Origin: Limonium bicolor
Lineage: Eukaryota > Streptophyta > Magnoliopsida > Caryophyllales > Plumbaginaceae
NCBI GenBank assembly: GCA_023374045.1
Contig: CM041778.1
Coordinates: 287,409,533 to 287,473,532 of the forward strand
Reading direction: 5' to 3'
Length of the DNA stretch: 64,000 nucleotides
Below the pieces are notes generated by a model. It was not told the DNA's origin, made no database searches, and saw only the letters and a list, made by a program, of their open reading frames with translations. Both the position numbers and the translations under genes were made by a program. This document shows, piece after piece, positions 34,262 through 46,500 of the stretch (its first letter is position 1; every line of letters starts with the position of its first letter).

Positions 34262-35211
34262 TGAAATACCCCGAACTTAAAAATAGTGATTAAGATTATT
34301 CTAATCTGTATTTAAGAGCCTAATAATGTTTAGGTAATATTTATGAGGAAAAATAAATCCAAAAGAAACAAGAAAACGCTTAAAAAGCGAAAAATGCTAA
34401 ATTAAGCGTTAAGTGACCGTAAGAGGAATACAACCTTAAAGAGGGTATCAAATGAATTTAAAAGGCTTAATAATGCCTAAGTAATACATGGGAACAATTC
34501 CCGAAGAAAATGGATCCATATATAACGAATTAAAAACACTAATAAAGCGTTAGCGCACATTTTTCGAGAAAAACCGAAAACATGACTTTAAGTGGTCAAA
34601 CGAGCCTGTAAAAATTATAGTTCATCGAATGAATATAAATAAACATTAATGGGAGTATAATAACCATTAAAATTAAAGAAAAAGACGAAAATTCCGGAAA
34701 ACGGGCCCGGTTAGTGAATAGTGCTAAACCGGGTAAATAAACGAGCGCTTTCTGTAAAAGACGAAAAACGCTCCAGCTGGTACATACATGTGGGTAAGGT
34801 TTTTAAATATTAAACAGCCCCCTCACACACCACTATAAGCTAGAAAGAAAAAGAAAAAAGAAAAAAAAAGGAAATTTACATAAAGTAACTTTTTCCCTCT
34901 CTCCCCTCATTTCCTCCTCCCTCACGTACTGCCCTCCTCTCTTCTCCCCTCTCAGCCGATTTCTTCCTTCTTCCTCCCCTCTTCAATGGCGATTTGTAGC
35001 CCTCTCTCCCAACTCTCCATTCTCCTCCTTGTACAAGCCACATAAATGCTCCAAATAAAAAACAAAACACATATATGTGTTCCTCTCATCATTCTCTATC
35101 TATCTCTCTTTTCAAAATCCGAAAAATAATGAAGTTCATCTCCATGGGTTTTCCCCATTTGAAGAGGAAATAGCACCAAGGTGTAGCTTGGGGTCTCCTC
35201 ATATTTCTAAG

Positions 35212-38105
35212 GTAAAAATTTCATTGAAAAACTCATTCTTGTTCTACCTCCTTTGATGACCGATTTTTACCCCTTTGTAATGCCGTGTTTTCTTCTTGAT
35301 TTTGAGCTCCATTTCAACCCTCCAATGGTGGAGTAATCCCCTTCTTGATTCAAGGGTGAGAACCCCTCTTAAAAAGCTCAAAAAGGTAAACCCTAACTAT
35401 GTGCTTTGAGCCCTTTCATTGAATTAAGATTTCCAAAGGGTTTAGATAGTTAATTGAGTGTAATTTTGTGTTCCTTGAATGTTGGGATGGAGCTTGGAAA
35501 CTCCATTCCCTCTTGACCGATTTTGAGAAGATGAGGAGCAAGAGGAGAATTAAGGAGAAACTTGTAAATTAAGGTAAGAAATCTACCTTAAACCTTGTTT
35601 TAATTGCTTTAGGAATTGGGAAGGGTTAAATTTAAATAATGGTCCAAACTATGTGAATTAATGTAGTTGATGGAAATTGAGGGTGATTGTGAACTTGTGG
35701 TGATTTAAGGGCCTAAGTTCCATGGTATTTGAGATTTGAGCTATATTGTTGTTTGGATAATTTTTGAGGATACATTATGTGCTGGTAGGACCCTTGTAAG
35801 GGGTGTGGCTAGACTAGGAATAAAATTGGTGAGATTTGATGGTTTGGAGTATGTTAGATTTATGGGGAGGTTATGGCAAAATTTGGTAGAAAAATAAGTG
35901 TTTTAAGATGGCTTAGTGAATTGGAGAACCTAGGAGGTTATAGTGTTATGTAGAGATGTTTAGTGACCTTGAAAGGGTGAATGGAGGATGGTTTGGAAAG
36001 AGGTAGAAATCTGTAGCATAAGGAGGTTTGGTAACTTAGAAAAATTAGAAAAAAGAGTAAGTGTGCAAGACTTAGGAGATGTGAGTTGAACTTGGGTTTA
36101 GTTAATGCACTTGCCTAGGAATGAATTGGTAAGGTGGTAGGAGGTGCTAAGCTGCAAAAGGGAATTGAGCAATGCACAAGGGAACAACCTGTTACAGTCA
36201 GGAAGAAAAATTGTGGAAATTGGGCAAGGATTTGAGTAGGGATTTAACCAAATGGTTTGAAGAGGTTTAGAGCATGCTTTAGGGTGTTTCAACATGTAGG
36301 AAACATGTGGAAAGATTAGGAAATGATTTGGGGTGAATTAGGGGTTGAAAACTGGTGGAAAACTGTAAATTTTGACAGTTCAAGAGGTGGTCCGGGTTTG
36401 CAAATCGGTACGCAAACCCGGACCATAGCAAAAACAGGGCAGAAACTCATTTCAAGGGGTGGTCCGGGTTTGTAAACCTGAACACATACCCGGGCCACAT
36501 AGAAAAATAGGCAGAAATGTGTTTCAGAGGTTGGTCCGGGTTTGTAGACCCGGACACAAACCCGGACCATGTTAAAATTGTGGCAGAATGTGTTTTAAAG
36601 GTTTCTAATGATGGGGAATTGAATGGTATTGGTTTTAGGTGATGTTTAGGAGTTGTTTGGTGACCTTTAATGGTCCTAAGAAGTGTAGATAAGTTTGGGA
36701 AGTGATTAAGAAAGTTGTGAGTTTAAGTACACTTAAATAAACCTAAGATTAATGGGATGACGGGTTAACTACGGGAGTACTAATTTTACATACCGTACTA
36801 CCTTAATAATAATAGAATCACTTAATATGTAATTAGTGGTTCAAGAGTAAGACACGGGGAACAAGAGTGAACCGAGGAACGTGAGAGCACCCGGTAAAGA
36901 TAACACCCAGTGAAAAGTATGATTTCCTCATGCTCTGTATCCTAACTTGGTTACCCCGATTTGTGTGCTTATTTGATCACCTAAATAAGATAAATGCACG
37001 AATCGGATTTTAATGCACATACTTGTGCTTGTTTTATTTTGTTCTGCAATATTGCCCTGAACATTTAGTTTGTATAATTCATGAAATGAATGGATGAGAA
37101 GAGGCGTATGCATACCTTGTTGCGTAGTTGTGTGAGGTATTACTCTGAGTTGTGGATGAATTGGAAGGTTGCGATTGTAAGTGAAATGTTGTTTGATTGG
37201 TTATGGCAACCGTGAGAAACGTGAAGTGAAGTGTGAATATTGATGGTTACTTGTTGATGGCTACTCTAACTCCAACCATCTAACCCTCTAACATTGAGAG
37301 TTGGGAATTGAGTAGTTTGGAGTATTTGGGAAGCCCGATATAGTTTCGGCCATGCGTGAGGATGAGGTTGCAAGAGAGGTTGTTAACCGATTCCTGGCTA
37401 TAATCTTTTCCACGGTCCAAACCCCTTAAATGGGTAGCAACCTGGTTAAGTGAGCCAACTTTGAGCCCGGTGATGGGATAGCCTTATCCCTGCTCGGAGG
37501 TCATACCGACTTAACATTGAGTATTGGTAAGGGAAGGAAAATTGGTTGAGAATGACTTGGACTTGTTTTGAGTTGAGGATCTTGAGTATTGAGATAATGA
37601 CATCGGATTAACCCGGATGCTAATTGGGCTAACCCATCGTGAAGTTTGATTGAAGCCAAACCTTGGTTGGTGATTGTGAACTTCGTGCTTGTTGGATTGA
37701 GTGGCCTTTGTGTATTAAGTATTGATTGAGGCCTTGAGTATTGAGTATTGAGTATTGTGAATTGAGCATGCGAGTATTGAGTATGGAATTTGAGTAAGAA
37801 TAACCTGATTGAGTGGGTGACAGTGTAGAATGAATTGAGGCATAGTGAGGTATAACCCTCAAAGCCTAAGTATACAACAAATGAAACTAACCTCTTGTTG
37901 AGTGTGTTAGTGTTTGTGTTCAATGTTGAACTGTGATTGTGCCAATATACATATATAATGTATTGTTGTCTTGCATGATGTTTAAATTAAAATGAACCGC
38001 ATGCTCTCGACCAAATAGTCGTCGTACCCTCGCTAGTACACGGGGTATGCAGAAGTCATATTCAGCGTAAGCTGAGCCCCTAGGGGCAACGTTTTTAGTG
38101 TGCAG
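35212..38105 (+). other. Predicted leader intron(s) in LTR of C
   Basis: Donor-like TAAG|GTAAAA (35212), AAAG|GTAAAC (35386) and TAAG|GTAAGA (35574); acceptor-like GTGTGCAG|GTGCCCG ending at 38105. Same layout as A, B and the solo LTR at 58277. Would remove the hairpin array. Motif-based. Confidence 0.4.
36389..36568. repeat. Palindromic hairpin array, 5' LTR of C (3 units)
   Basis: Cores start at 36389, 36461 and 36533, exactly 72 bases apart, each 36 bases long, from GGTCCGGGT to ACCCGGACC. The middle unit has decayed on one arm. Spacers contain GGCAGAAA and GTGTTTCA. Confidence 0.9.
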
Positions 38106-38627
38106 GTGCCCGAAGCGGACATGATCATAGTAAGAGACCGACAGCTAAACTTGGATAGCTAGGAGTGAAATATAGATAGTAGTGAAGTGTATAGGGCTTG
38201 TGGCCGGTCACCGTTAGAGAGTAGGACGGGGTGTGGTTAAGTGGGGTAGGTTATTTGTTAATTATTGTATTGTGGTATTATGGAAATGTAAGACCGAATG
38301 GTCATTAATAATGTTGGGAATGGTAGATACTCGGTATAGCATTAAATGGAGATTGTATTGTATATCATGGGATTGAAGGTTGTATTTAGTTTGAGAATTG
38401 ATTAAGTAAAGGAAGTATCTTTTGTATAGTGTACTATGTATAAGACCCATCAGACCGATATTGTAGTGTGTTGTTGTAATTGAGTTTGGATTGGCCTAGT
38501 TAGTCACGTGGGTGACTAACGGCATTGTCTCACCCCCGGTTGTGTTGGAATTACTGCTGTGTGTTGTTGATATTTGAGACGGGTTAGGGGATAATGGCAT
38601 GATTACCGGTAGGGGTGTTACAAAAAG

Positions 38628-38639
38628 TGGTGAATACCA
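38628..38639 (+). promoter_or_regulatory. Damaged primer-binding site of C
   Basis: After the LTR end the sequence reads AAAAG then TGGTGAATACCA; only the first four bases of TGGTATCAGAGC remain. Compared with D, a stretch of about 25 bases seems to be missing here. Confidence 0.65.
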
Positions 38640-41600
38640 AGTTTAGGAAAATACCGAGTTAGGAATTAGAGACTTAGGGCTAAGGGTTGAGTGTTAGCGT
38701 GAGAGGTACGCTAGAGAGGAACTTCCAGTGTGATCTGGATACCTACATAACCAGTCCCGCCCACCGCAATTCCCGTTGTAAAGTTGGGGGAAGAACGCTA
38801 GAGAGATGGAAAGACCTCTCATACTCGGGAAAACCCGATCTAGCAGTTGTAAGATAAACCTTGTAAAGAGAAGGAACCAGTCATACGGTAGATTCCAAGA
38901 ACTGGAAATCCCGAAGACGATTCCCGTTTCCACGACAATAACCGTACTAAATGGCAGTAAATTAAAAGAACCTAAATACAGGATAATGAAATCTGCAGCA
39001 CCATGGGGCGACGTGCTTTGCAGTCGCGAGAACCATGCACATCCGACAAGGAGGGAAGCATAACTACGCAATGAAGCGGGAAGACAGGGTAACAGAACCG
39101 AGACAATAGAGTCTACGAACTGCAATGCTTGACAATACCAACAACGGTATAGAAACCGACTATGGAAATAGTCAAGGTTGGATGACTCCAAACCTACAAT
39201 GCCAAAGGGGCAGTAATACCCAAACAACATAGTTCAGACCATTATGAGATTATTTAGAAAACATAAATCAACAGGACTACGACGTAGCCCCTAAGGATCA
39301 GACAAACCTCGGTAACCACCACAAGGTGTGGGGAGCGAGCAACTAAGTAAGGTACATGGAGTACCACAAGGATCGGGAAGTACCCGAATTATCAACAACC
39401 TTGACAAGAACACTGAGAGACTACTCAGGAGATTGATCACTAAGATCAAAAATGGACGGAAGATCCAATAAAACCACCAAATACGGAGGAAAACAACTCT
39501 GTAATTGGTGCATGATAACCTAAAAACTGACGTACCCGCGCACTTGCCAAGGCAAGTGCAGCAACAACAAGACAATTGGAGGACCTCTGGATGACTAACA
39601 AGTACATACTAAGTACCACCATGACAATGGAAGCAAATGAAGGATCACTAATCCTAAGAACTTGAAGAATCAAACCCTGGAAAGGCCTAACAGCCTGACC
39701 ATTGTATTAATAAACACCAATCAACAGGAAGTTGTACTTGGCCAAAGACCTCAAGCATGGCAACGCCATGAAGATTTTCTTTCAAACTTAAGATTTTTAT
39801 GTCAAAACCTAGAATTTCTCTTTCAAAACCACAAACTTTTCTTCTAAAACCTCAGATTTTTAAAACCAAACCAGAACAACCACGGTGAGTATCATAGAAT
39901 GATACAAGAGGAGTTGACAATAGAATACTTCACCTAGGCGTGTGACGAGCACTACGAGTGTACCCAAATACAAGATGTGGGACGACCGCACTCCGAAGGA
40001 GCTTGCGGGCCTGACAGACCCTTTGTGAGTTAGTCGGGTAAGTGGTAACGTGTCAAAAAGGCACCCCACGTATGTACATGTAGTGTACGAAACACGGGAA
40101 GTAGTTTGCCCCGTTCTACAGACCATAAGTGAATTCAAACCGAAACAATTAGACACCTCGAATGAATGAAGGAACTCAGATAAGTTTACAAAGCTAAAGG
40201 AGTTGAGAACTCACTCAAAGAGTATAATTAATGGTTAAAAAGTGCAAGAAGCACTATTAATTGACTAAAGACATTGGAGATGTCTCAAGAATTTGAAACA
40301 AAAGCATGAAATAGCATGAATGGATACCCGGTCTAAACACACTAAGGCAACGCCTAACCCGAACACACCAATGTTCAAGGAACGAAGTGATATACCCGGA
40401 GTGACCATCTAAGGTACCGGAGGATACCGTTCACCACCGAAGGATATACCAAACCGGTTAAAACCATAAGAGAAATACCCATAGTCTACCCTAAGAACGG
40501 GAGACGTTGTAACCCTATATGGGACAACTTAAAACCTAGAACCGCAATGTGGAGAAGACTAAACATACTCAAATGTTAGCCGGATGTAACGGCATAACCA
40601 ACAACACCCAGAAGCAATCCATAAAGGGTATCAAAGTCAACCTAGTTGAACGAAGTGTCGTAATAAGAGCACCAGAGCTATAACGAACACTCGATTAGAA
40701 CACCAAAGGGATCCCACTTACCAGGGGATGCCCTAAAATGGATAAATGGTACCGATCAACACCAAAATACTTAAAAAGGCATCCAACGGATGGAAGCATG
40801 ATGCAATGATCCTTATCATGTAGCCCAGTGTTACATCTAAACCAATTTACGGTTACGAAGAAGCAATGCTTGTAAACAGCCTAAGATGAGCAGAGCTCTA
40901 GGCAATGGAGCTGGTATGCCACGAAACCACTACTATACAATTCAACGGTTGCAAAACCCATTGTGAACTATATGAAGAGTTGCCAAGAATGGCACCAGTG
41001 AAGACGGTATAATAACCAACGAGCAAGGATACCTCTCGTTAAGGAGGTACCGCAAGAGCGGTGAACATACAAATCCCAAAGAAGAGGATACCGTCAATAA
41101 AAGTCTAAAAGATATATCCCTTCAGAACTACCAATGTACTGAAGCAATGTGGAAATAAGCTATTATAGCAATTGTTGGAACCGAAGGGTAATCGGTTAAG
41201 AAGAAATACCGTATGTGGAAGGTGAAGTGGAAAATCAATAACGCTCAAGGAGCTTAGAGATATAAAGAATATCATATTCTATAATCAGCCAAGTAAACGG
41301 CAACCCATAGTATAAATGGTGGAAATGCATGATCTGAAGCTAGCAACAGCGGATGTCATGTAAACCAATACTGTAGAATCAGTAAGGACATGGTGCACAG
41401 CAAGCGACCAATACATGTGAATAAATCACCCTGAGATGAGGTTGATGAGTGTGATGAGTAAAGATGGTAGACAGACCAAGAAACAAGGAAACAATATTCA
41501 TTCTTATTGCTAATCTCATAAGAGATTTACTGCCAAGTGTTTACGCTTCTGCACTCTGTAGGACTGAGTGTTTTGGTATTGCACTTGTGTAGTAATGATC

Positions 41601-43562
41601 GAGTGGGATAGCTAGGAAGTTGGGAAGGTGACGATTGTGGAAAAAGGTAGAAGGAAACGTACGAAGCCATAAGGACAGAAGCATAGAAAATGCAATGTCA
41701 TAAGTCAGAAGCTCCTGACAACAGAGGAAGCACTACAATTAAGTAGTAGTTAAACCGCAACCGACAATAAGTCAGAGGAATCAAGTGAATAACCATGAAA
41801 ATATACAACAGTATGTATATAGATTCCTAAAGAGCTGGACAGAGAATCCGAAGCAAATTGAATTCGTGTGCGGTAAAAGAATACCACGCTTGCTTGATAA
41901 ACCTTATTCCCAAGATAAGAAGGGATAGAAGGATAATGTATAACACATTTAGAATAACGAGAAGGGCAAATAAACCCTAAGTTATCAGGGTCGCGCAGCA
42001 GAAGCTAGTGGGCCCAAATTCTAAGGTTTAATACACCTAGTGAATTTGTGCATAATTATTAATGCCTTGAAGCCTTTTAGGCTAGAACCGAACCCGGTTA
42101 AGAGTTAAATAAACTCCGATGAGAATTCTTGGTGCAGGGACTAACCAATAATATGGTTAAGACCCTTTGACCAAAGACCATTGTATAATAGACCGCATGG
42201 AAGTTGAACCACTCCATGACGGCTGGATGCCTTCGACATATCTCCAATGTTGACACATGGTAGATTACGTGGGCCTAATCCCTTTTTAAGGGGGGTAGGA
42301 CGAAAACCGTGAAATGTATGTTTTACGTGATAGGGCGTAAACTACAGTGCGCATAGCGCAAAAGTATTTGTGTGATGATTGGTACTTATGTTACATAAAC
42401 ATATGTATACCATTCATAATGTAATTAAGGGTGATTGTGAGATTTGAAGTAAAAAAGGGGTATTGATTGTGAGAGATTTAAGGTGAATGGAGTAGAGAAA
42501 CTCCATGAGGAATGAGGACCCTGATTGGTAATAGTTTGGAGAAATGAGTATGTTTGAGGAAATTGATGAGTATGTTTGAGGAGGTTGATGAGTATAAATC
42601 GGTACGAAACCGAGTGTTAAACCTAGAGGGAAATGAGTCCCCTAGGTGGCTTGAGTTGATTTGATTTTTCTTGTAAATGATTGAGGATAGAAACTGATTT
42701 TACTTGTGAACAATTTGGGTATGGGAAAACCAATTGGAGACTAACTTGAACTTCTTAGGTAAGTGGTTGGAAATAGTTAAGTAACAATTGATGAGTAGGC
42801 TAGTGGAGCAATAGTTGATGGTATGAGTAGTAAGGAATAAATGAATTTTAAGAATTGATAAATGTATGGTTGTATGAGTATGACTAGAAAGATTAAGAAG
42901 ATAGAAAATGGACATAATCAATGACTTGGATTGTTTGAAACTGACGTGGGAAGTCGAACTTGATCCTGATCAGATCAAGGGAAACCGAACACAAATTGGG
43001 GTGGAAGGATAGTTCAACACTGATGCTGATCACATCAGGGTCGAATGATTCTTGAAGCTCCCCTCAAGTGGTCACAAGAATCACACATAGGATAGAAGTA
43101 AGGAGTATAAATTGGAATTCGGAGTTGTGTGTTTTAGAAAGATTTCTAATTAGTAGTTGTGAAGGAATTGCCCTTAGACTGGGGATTGAGAACTTGTTGG
43201 AAGTTTATGCTGGAGAACGGTGGTAGTGTATCATATTGTATTATTCCAAGGGTAGAAGGACATAGAGGAGTCCTGTGTCTATATGACCGGAGTGCCTGCG
43301 GGATTGTAATGTGTATTGCATTGCTTTGGGGATAGCTTTGTGCTGTGTGTATGTGTAAATTTTGGTAATGTGGAACCAGATTGTTGGATGTAATGTGGAT
43401 TGGAGTGATTATGGTACATTGGTATGGAATGGTGTGTATAGACTTTGAATAACGGATTTGGGGATTTGTAAGGAGGAAGAATGTATGACTTTTGGTATTA
43501 GACATATATGAATGAGCAAGTATAGTAATCCTATAACCTTGAGCAACTTTGAGGACAAAGTT

Positions 43563-43578
43563 CTTAAGGGGGGTAGAT
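43563..43578 (+). promoter_or_regulatory. Polypurine tract of C
   Basis: CTTAAGGGGGGTAGAT directly before TGAAATACCCC of the 3' LTR, the same tract as in A and B. Confidence 0.9.
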
Positions 43579-46500
43579 TGAAATACCCCGAACTTAAATA
43601 TAGTGATTAAGATTATTCTAATCCTTATTTAAGAGCCTAATAATGTTTAGGTAATATTTATGAGGAAAAATAAATCCAAAAGAAACAAGAAAACGCTTAA
43701 AAAGCGGAAAAACACTAAATTGAGTGTTAAGTGACCGTAAGAGGAATACAAACTTAAAGAGGGTATCAAATGAATTAAAAAGGCTTAATAATGCCTAAGT
43801 AATATATGGGAACAATTCCAGAAGAAAACGGATCCATATAACGAATTAAAAACGCTAATAAAGCGTTAGCGCACGTTTTTTGAGAAAACCCGAAAACGTG
43901 ACTTTAAGTGGTCAAACGAGCCCGTAAAAATTATAGTTCATCGAATGACTATAAATAAACATTAATGGGAGTATAATAACCATTAAAATTAAAGAAACGA
44001 GAAAATTCCAGAAAACGGGCCCGGTTAGTGAATAGTGCTAAACCGGGTAAATAAACGAGCGTTTTCTGTAAAAGACGAAAAATGCTCCAGCTGGTACATA
44101 CATGTGGGGCCGGTTTTTAAATATTAAACAGCCCCCTCACACACACTAATAAGCTAGAAAGAAAGAGAAAGAAAGAAAAGAAAAGGAAAAAGTTACATAA
44201 AGTAACTTTTCCCTCTCTCCCCTCATTTCCTCCACCCTCACGTACTGCCCTCCTCTCTTCTCCCTCTCAGCCGATTTCTTCTTCTTCCTCCCCTCTCCCC
44301 CCTCTCAATGATGATTTGCAGCCCTCTCTCCCAACTCTCCATTCTTCCTCCTTGTACAAGCCATTAAATGCTCCACTCAAAAACAAAACACATATATGTG
44401 TTCCTCTCATCATTCTCTATCTATCTCTCTTTCCAAAATCCGAAAATAATGAAGTCATATCCATGGGTTTTCCCCATTTGAAGAGTAAATAGCACCAAGG
44501 TGTAGCTCGGGGTCTCCTCTTCCTTTAAGGTAAAAATTTCATTGAAAAACGCATTCTTGTTCTACCTCCTTTGGTGACCGATTTTTACCCCTTTGTAATG
44601 CCTTGTTTTCTTCTTGATTTTGAGCTCCATTTCAACCCTCCAATGGTGGAGTAATCCCCTTCATGATTCAATGGTGAGAACCCCTCTTAAAAAGCTCAAA
44701 AAGGTAAACCCTAACTATGTGCTTGAGCCCTTTCATTGAATTAAGATTTCCTAAGGGTTTAGATAATTAATTGAGTGTAATTTTGTGTTCCTTGAATGTT
44801 GGGATGGAGCTTGGAAACTCCATTCCCTCTTGACCGATTTTGAAAAGATGAGGAGCAAGAGGAGAATAAGGAGAAACTTGTAAATTAAGGTAAGAAATCT
44901 ACCTTAAACCTTATTTTAATTGCTTTAGGAATTGGGAAGGGTTAAATTTAAATAATGAACCCAAACTATGTTAATTAATGTAGTTGATGGAAATTGAGGG
45001 TGATTGTGAACTTGTGGTGATTTAAGGGCCTAAGTGCCATGGTATTTGAGATTTAAGCTATATTGTTGTTTGGATAATTTTTGAGGATATATTATGTGCT
45101 GGTAGGACCCTTGTAAGGGTGTGGCTAAACTAGGAATAAATTGGTAAGATTTGATGGTTGGAGTATGTTAGATTTATGGGGAGGTTATGGCGAAATTTTG
45201 GTAGAAAAATAATTGTTTTAAGATGGCTTAGTGAATTGGAGAACCTAGGAGGTTATAGTGTTGTGTAGAGATGTTTAGTGACCTTGAAAGGGTGAATGGA
45301 GGATGGTTTGGGAAGAGGTAGAAATCTGTAGCATAAGGAGGTTTGGTAACTTAGAAAAATTAGAAAAAAAAAAAGAGTAAGTGTGCAAGACTTAGGAGAT
45401 GAGAGTTGAACTTGGGTTTAGTTAACGCACTTGCCTAGAAAATGAATTGGTTATGGTCAATAATGAATTGGTAAGGTGGTAGGAGGTGCTAAGCTACAAA
45501 GGGAATTGAGCAATGCACAAGGGAACACCTGTTACAGTAAGAAGAAAATTGTGGAAATTGGGCAAGGATTTGAGTAGGGATTTAACCAAATGGTTTGGAG
45601 AGGTTTAGAGCATGCTTTAGGGTGTTTAAACATGTAGGAAACATGTGGAAAGATTAGGAAATGATTTGGGGTGAATTAGGGGTTGAAAACTGGTGGAAAC
45701 TGTAAATTTTGACAGTTCCAAGGGTGGTCCGGGTTTGCAAATCGGTACGTAAACCCGGACCATAGCAAAAACAGGGCAGAAACTCATTTCAGTGGGTGGT
45801 CCGGGTATGTAAACTCGGACACATACCCGGACCACATAGAAAAATAGGCATAAATGTGTTTCAGAGGTTGGTCCGGGTTTGTAGACCCGGACACAAACCC
45901 GGACCATGTTAAAATTGTAGCAGAATGTGTTTTAAAGGTGTCTAATGATGGGGATTGAATGGTATTGGTTTTAGGTGATGTTTAGGAGTTGTTTGGTGAC
46001 CTTTAATGGTCCTAAGAAGTGTAGATAAGTTGGGAAGTGATTAAGAAAGTTGTGAGTTTAAGCACACTTAAATAAACCTAAGATTAATGGGATGACGGGT
46101 TAACAACGGGAGTACTAATTTTACATACCGTACTACCTTATAATAATAGAATCACTTAATATGTAATTAGTGGTTCAAGAGTAAGACACGGGGAACAAGA
46201 GTGAACCGGGGAACGTGGAGCACCCAGTAAAGATAACCCCCGGTGAAAGGTATGATTTCCTCATGCTCTGTATCCTAACTTGGTTACCCCGATTTGTGTG
46301 CTTATTTGATCACCTAAATAAGATAAATGCACGAATCGGATTTAATGCACATACTTGTGCTGTTTTATTTTGTTCTGCAATATTGCCTCAAACATTTAGT
46401 TTGTATAATTCATGAAATGAATGGATGAGGAAGAGGCGTATGCATACCTTGTTGCGTAGTTGTGTAAGGTATTACTCTGAGTTGTGGATGAATTGGAAGG

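Larger units (their letters stand above)
34262..38622 (+). mobile_element. 5' LTR of element C (4361 bp)
   Basis: Contains a pyrimidine-rich region (34890-35040), three donor-like sites (35212, 35386, 35574), the hairpin array (36389-36568), a conserved block at 37330-37520, a short GAGTATT tandem (37733-37765), the conserved block with CAGCGTAAGCTGAGCCCC near 38065 and the CACGTGGGTG palindrome near 38505. Confidence 0.92.
38623..43578 (+). mobile_element. Interior of C, non-coding
   Basis: The leader resembles D but the primer site is damaged. The longest frames (for example 38694-39230 on the minus strand) show no retrotransposon motif. A polypurine-like AAGGGGGGTAGG lies at 42289-42300. 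42960-43500 has a long unrelated stretch with several TGATCAGATCA-like palindromes near 42965 and 43025. I see no gene. Confidence 0.8.

Noticed and set aside
38694..39230. 178-residue frame on the minus strand inside C
   Set aside because: No known motif. It lies antisense in the non-coding leader of C and is not conserved in D.
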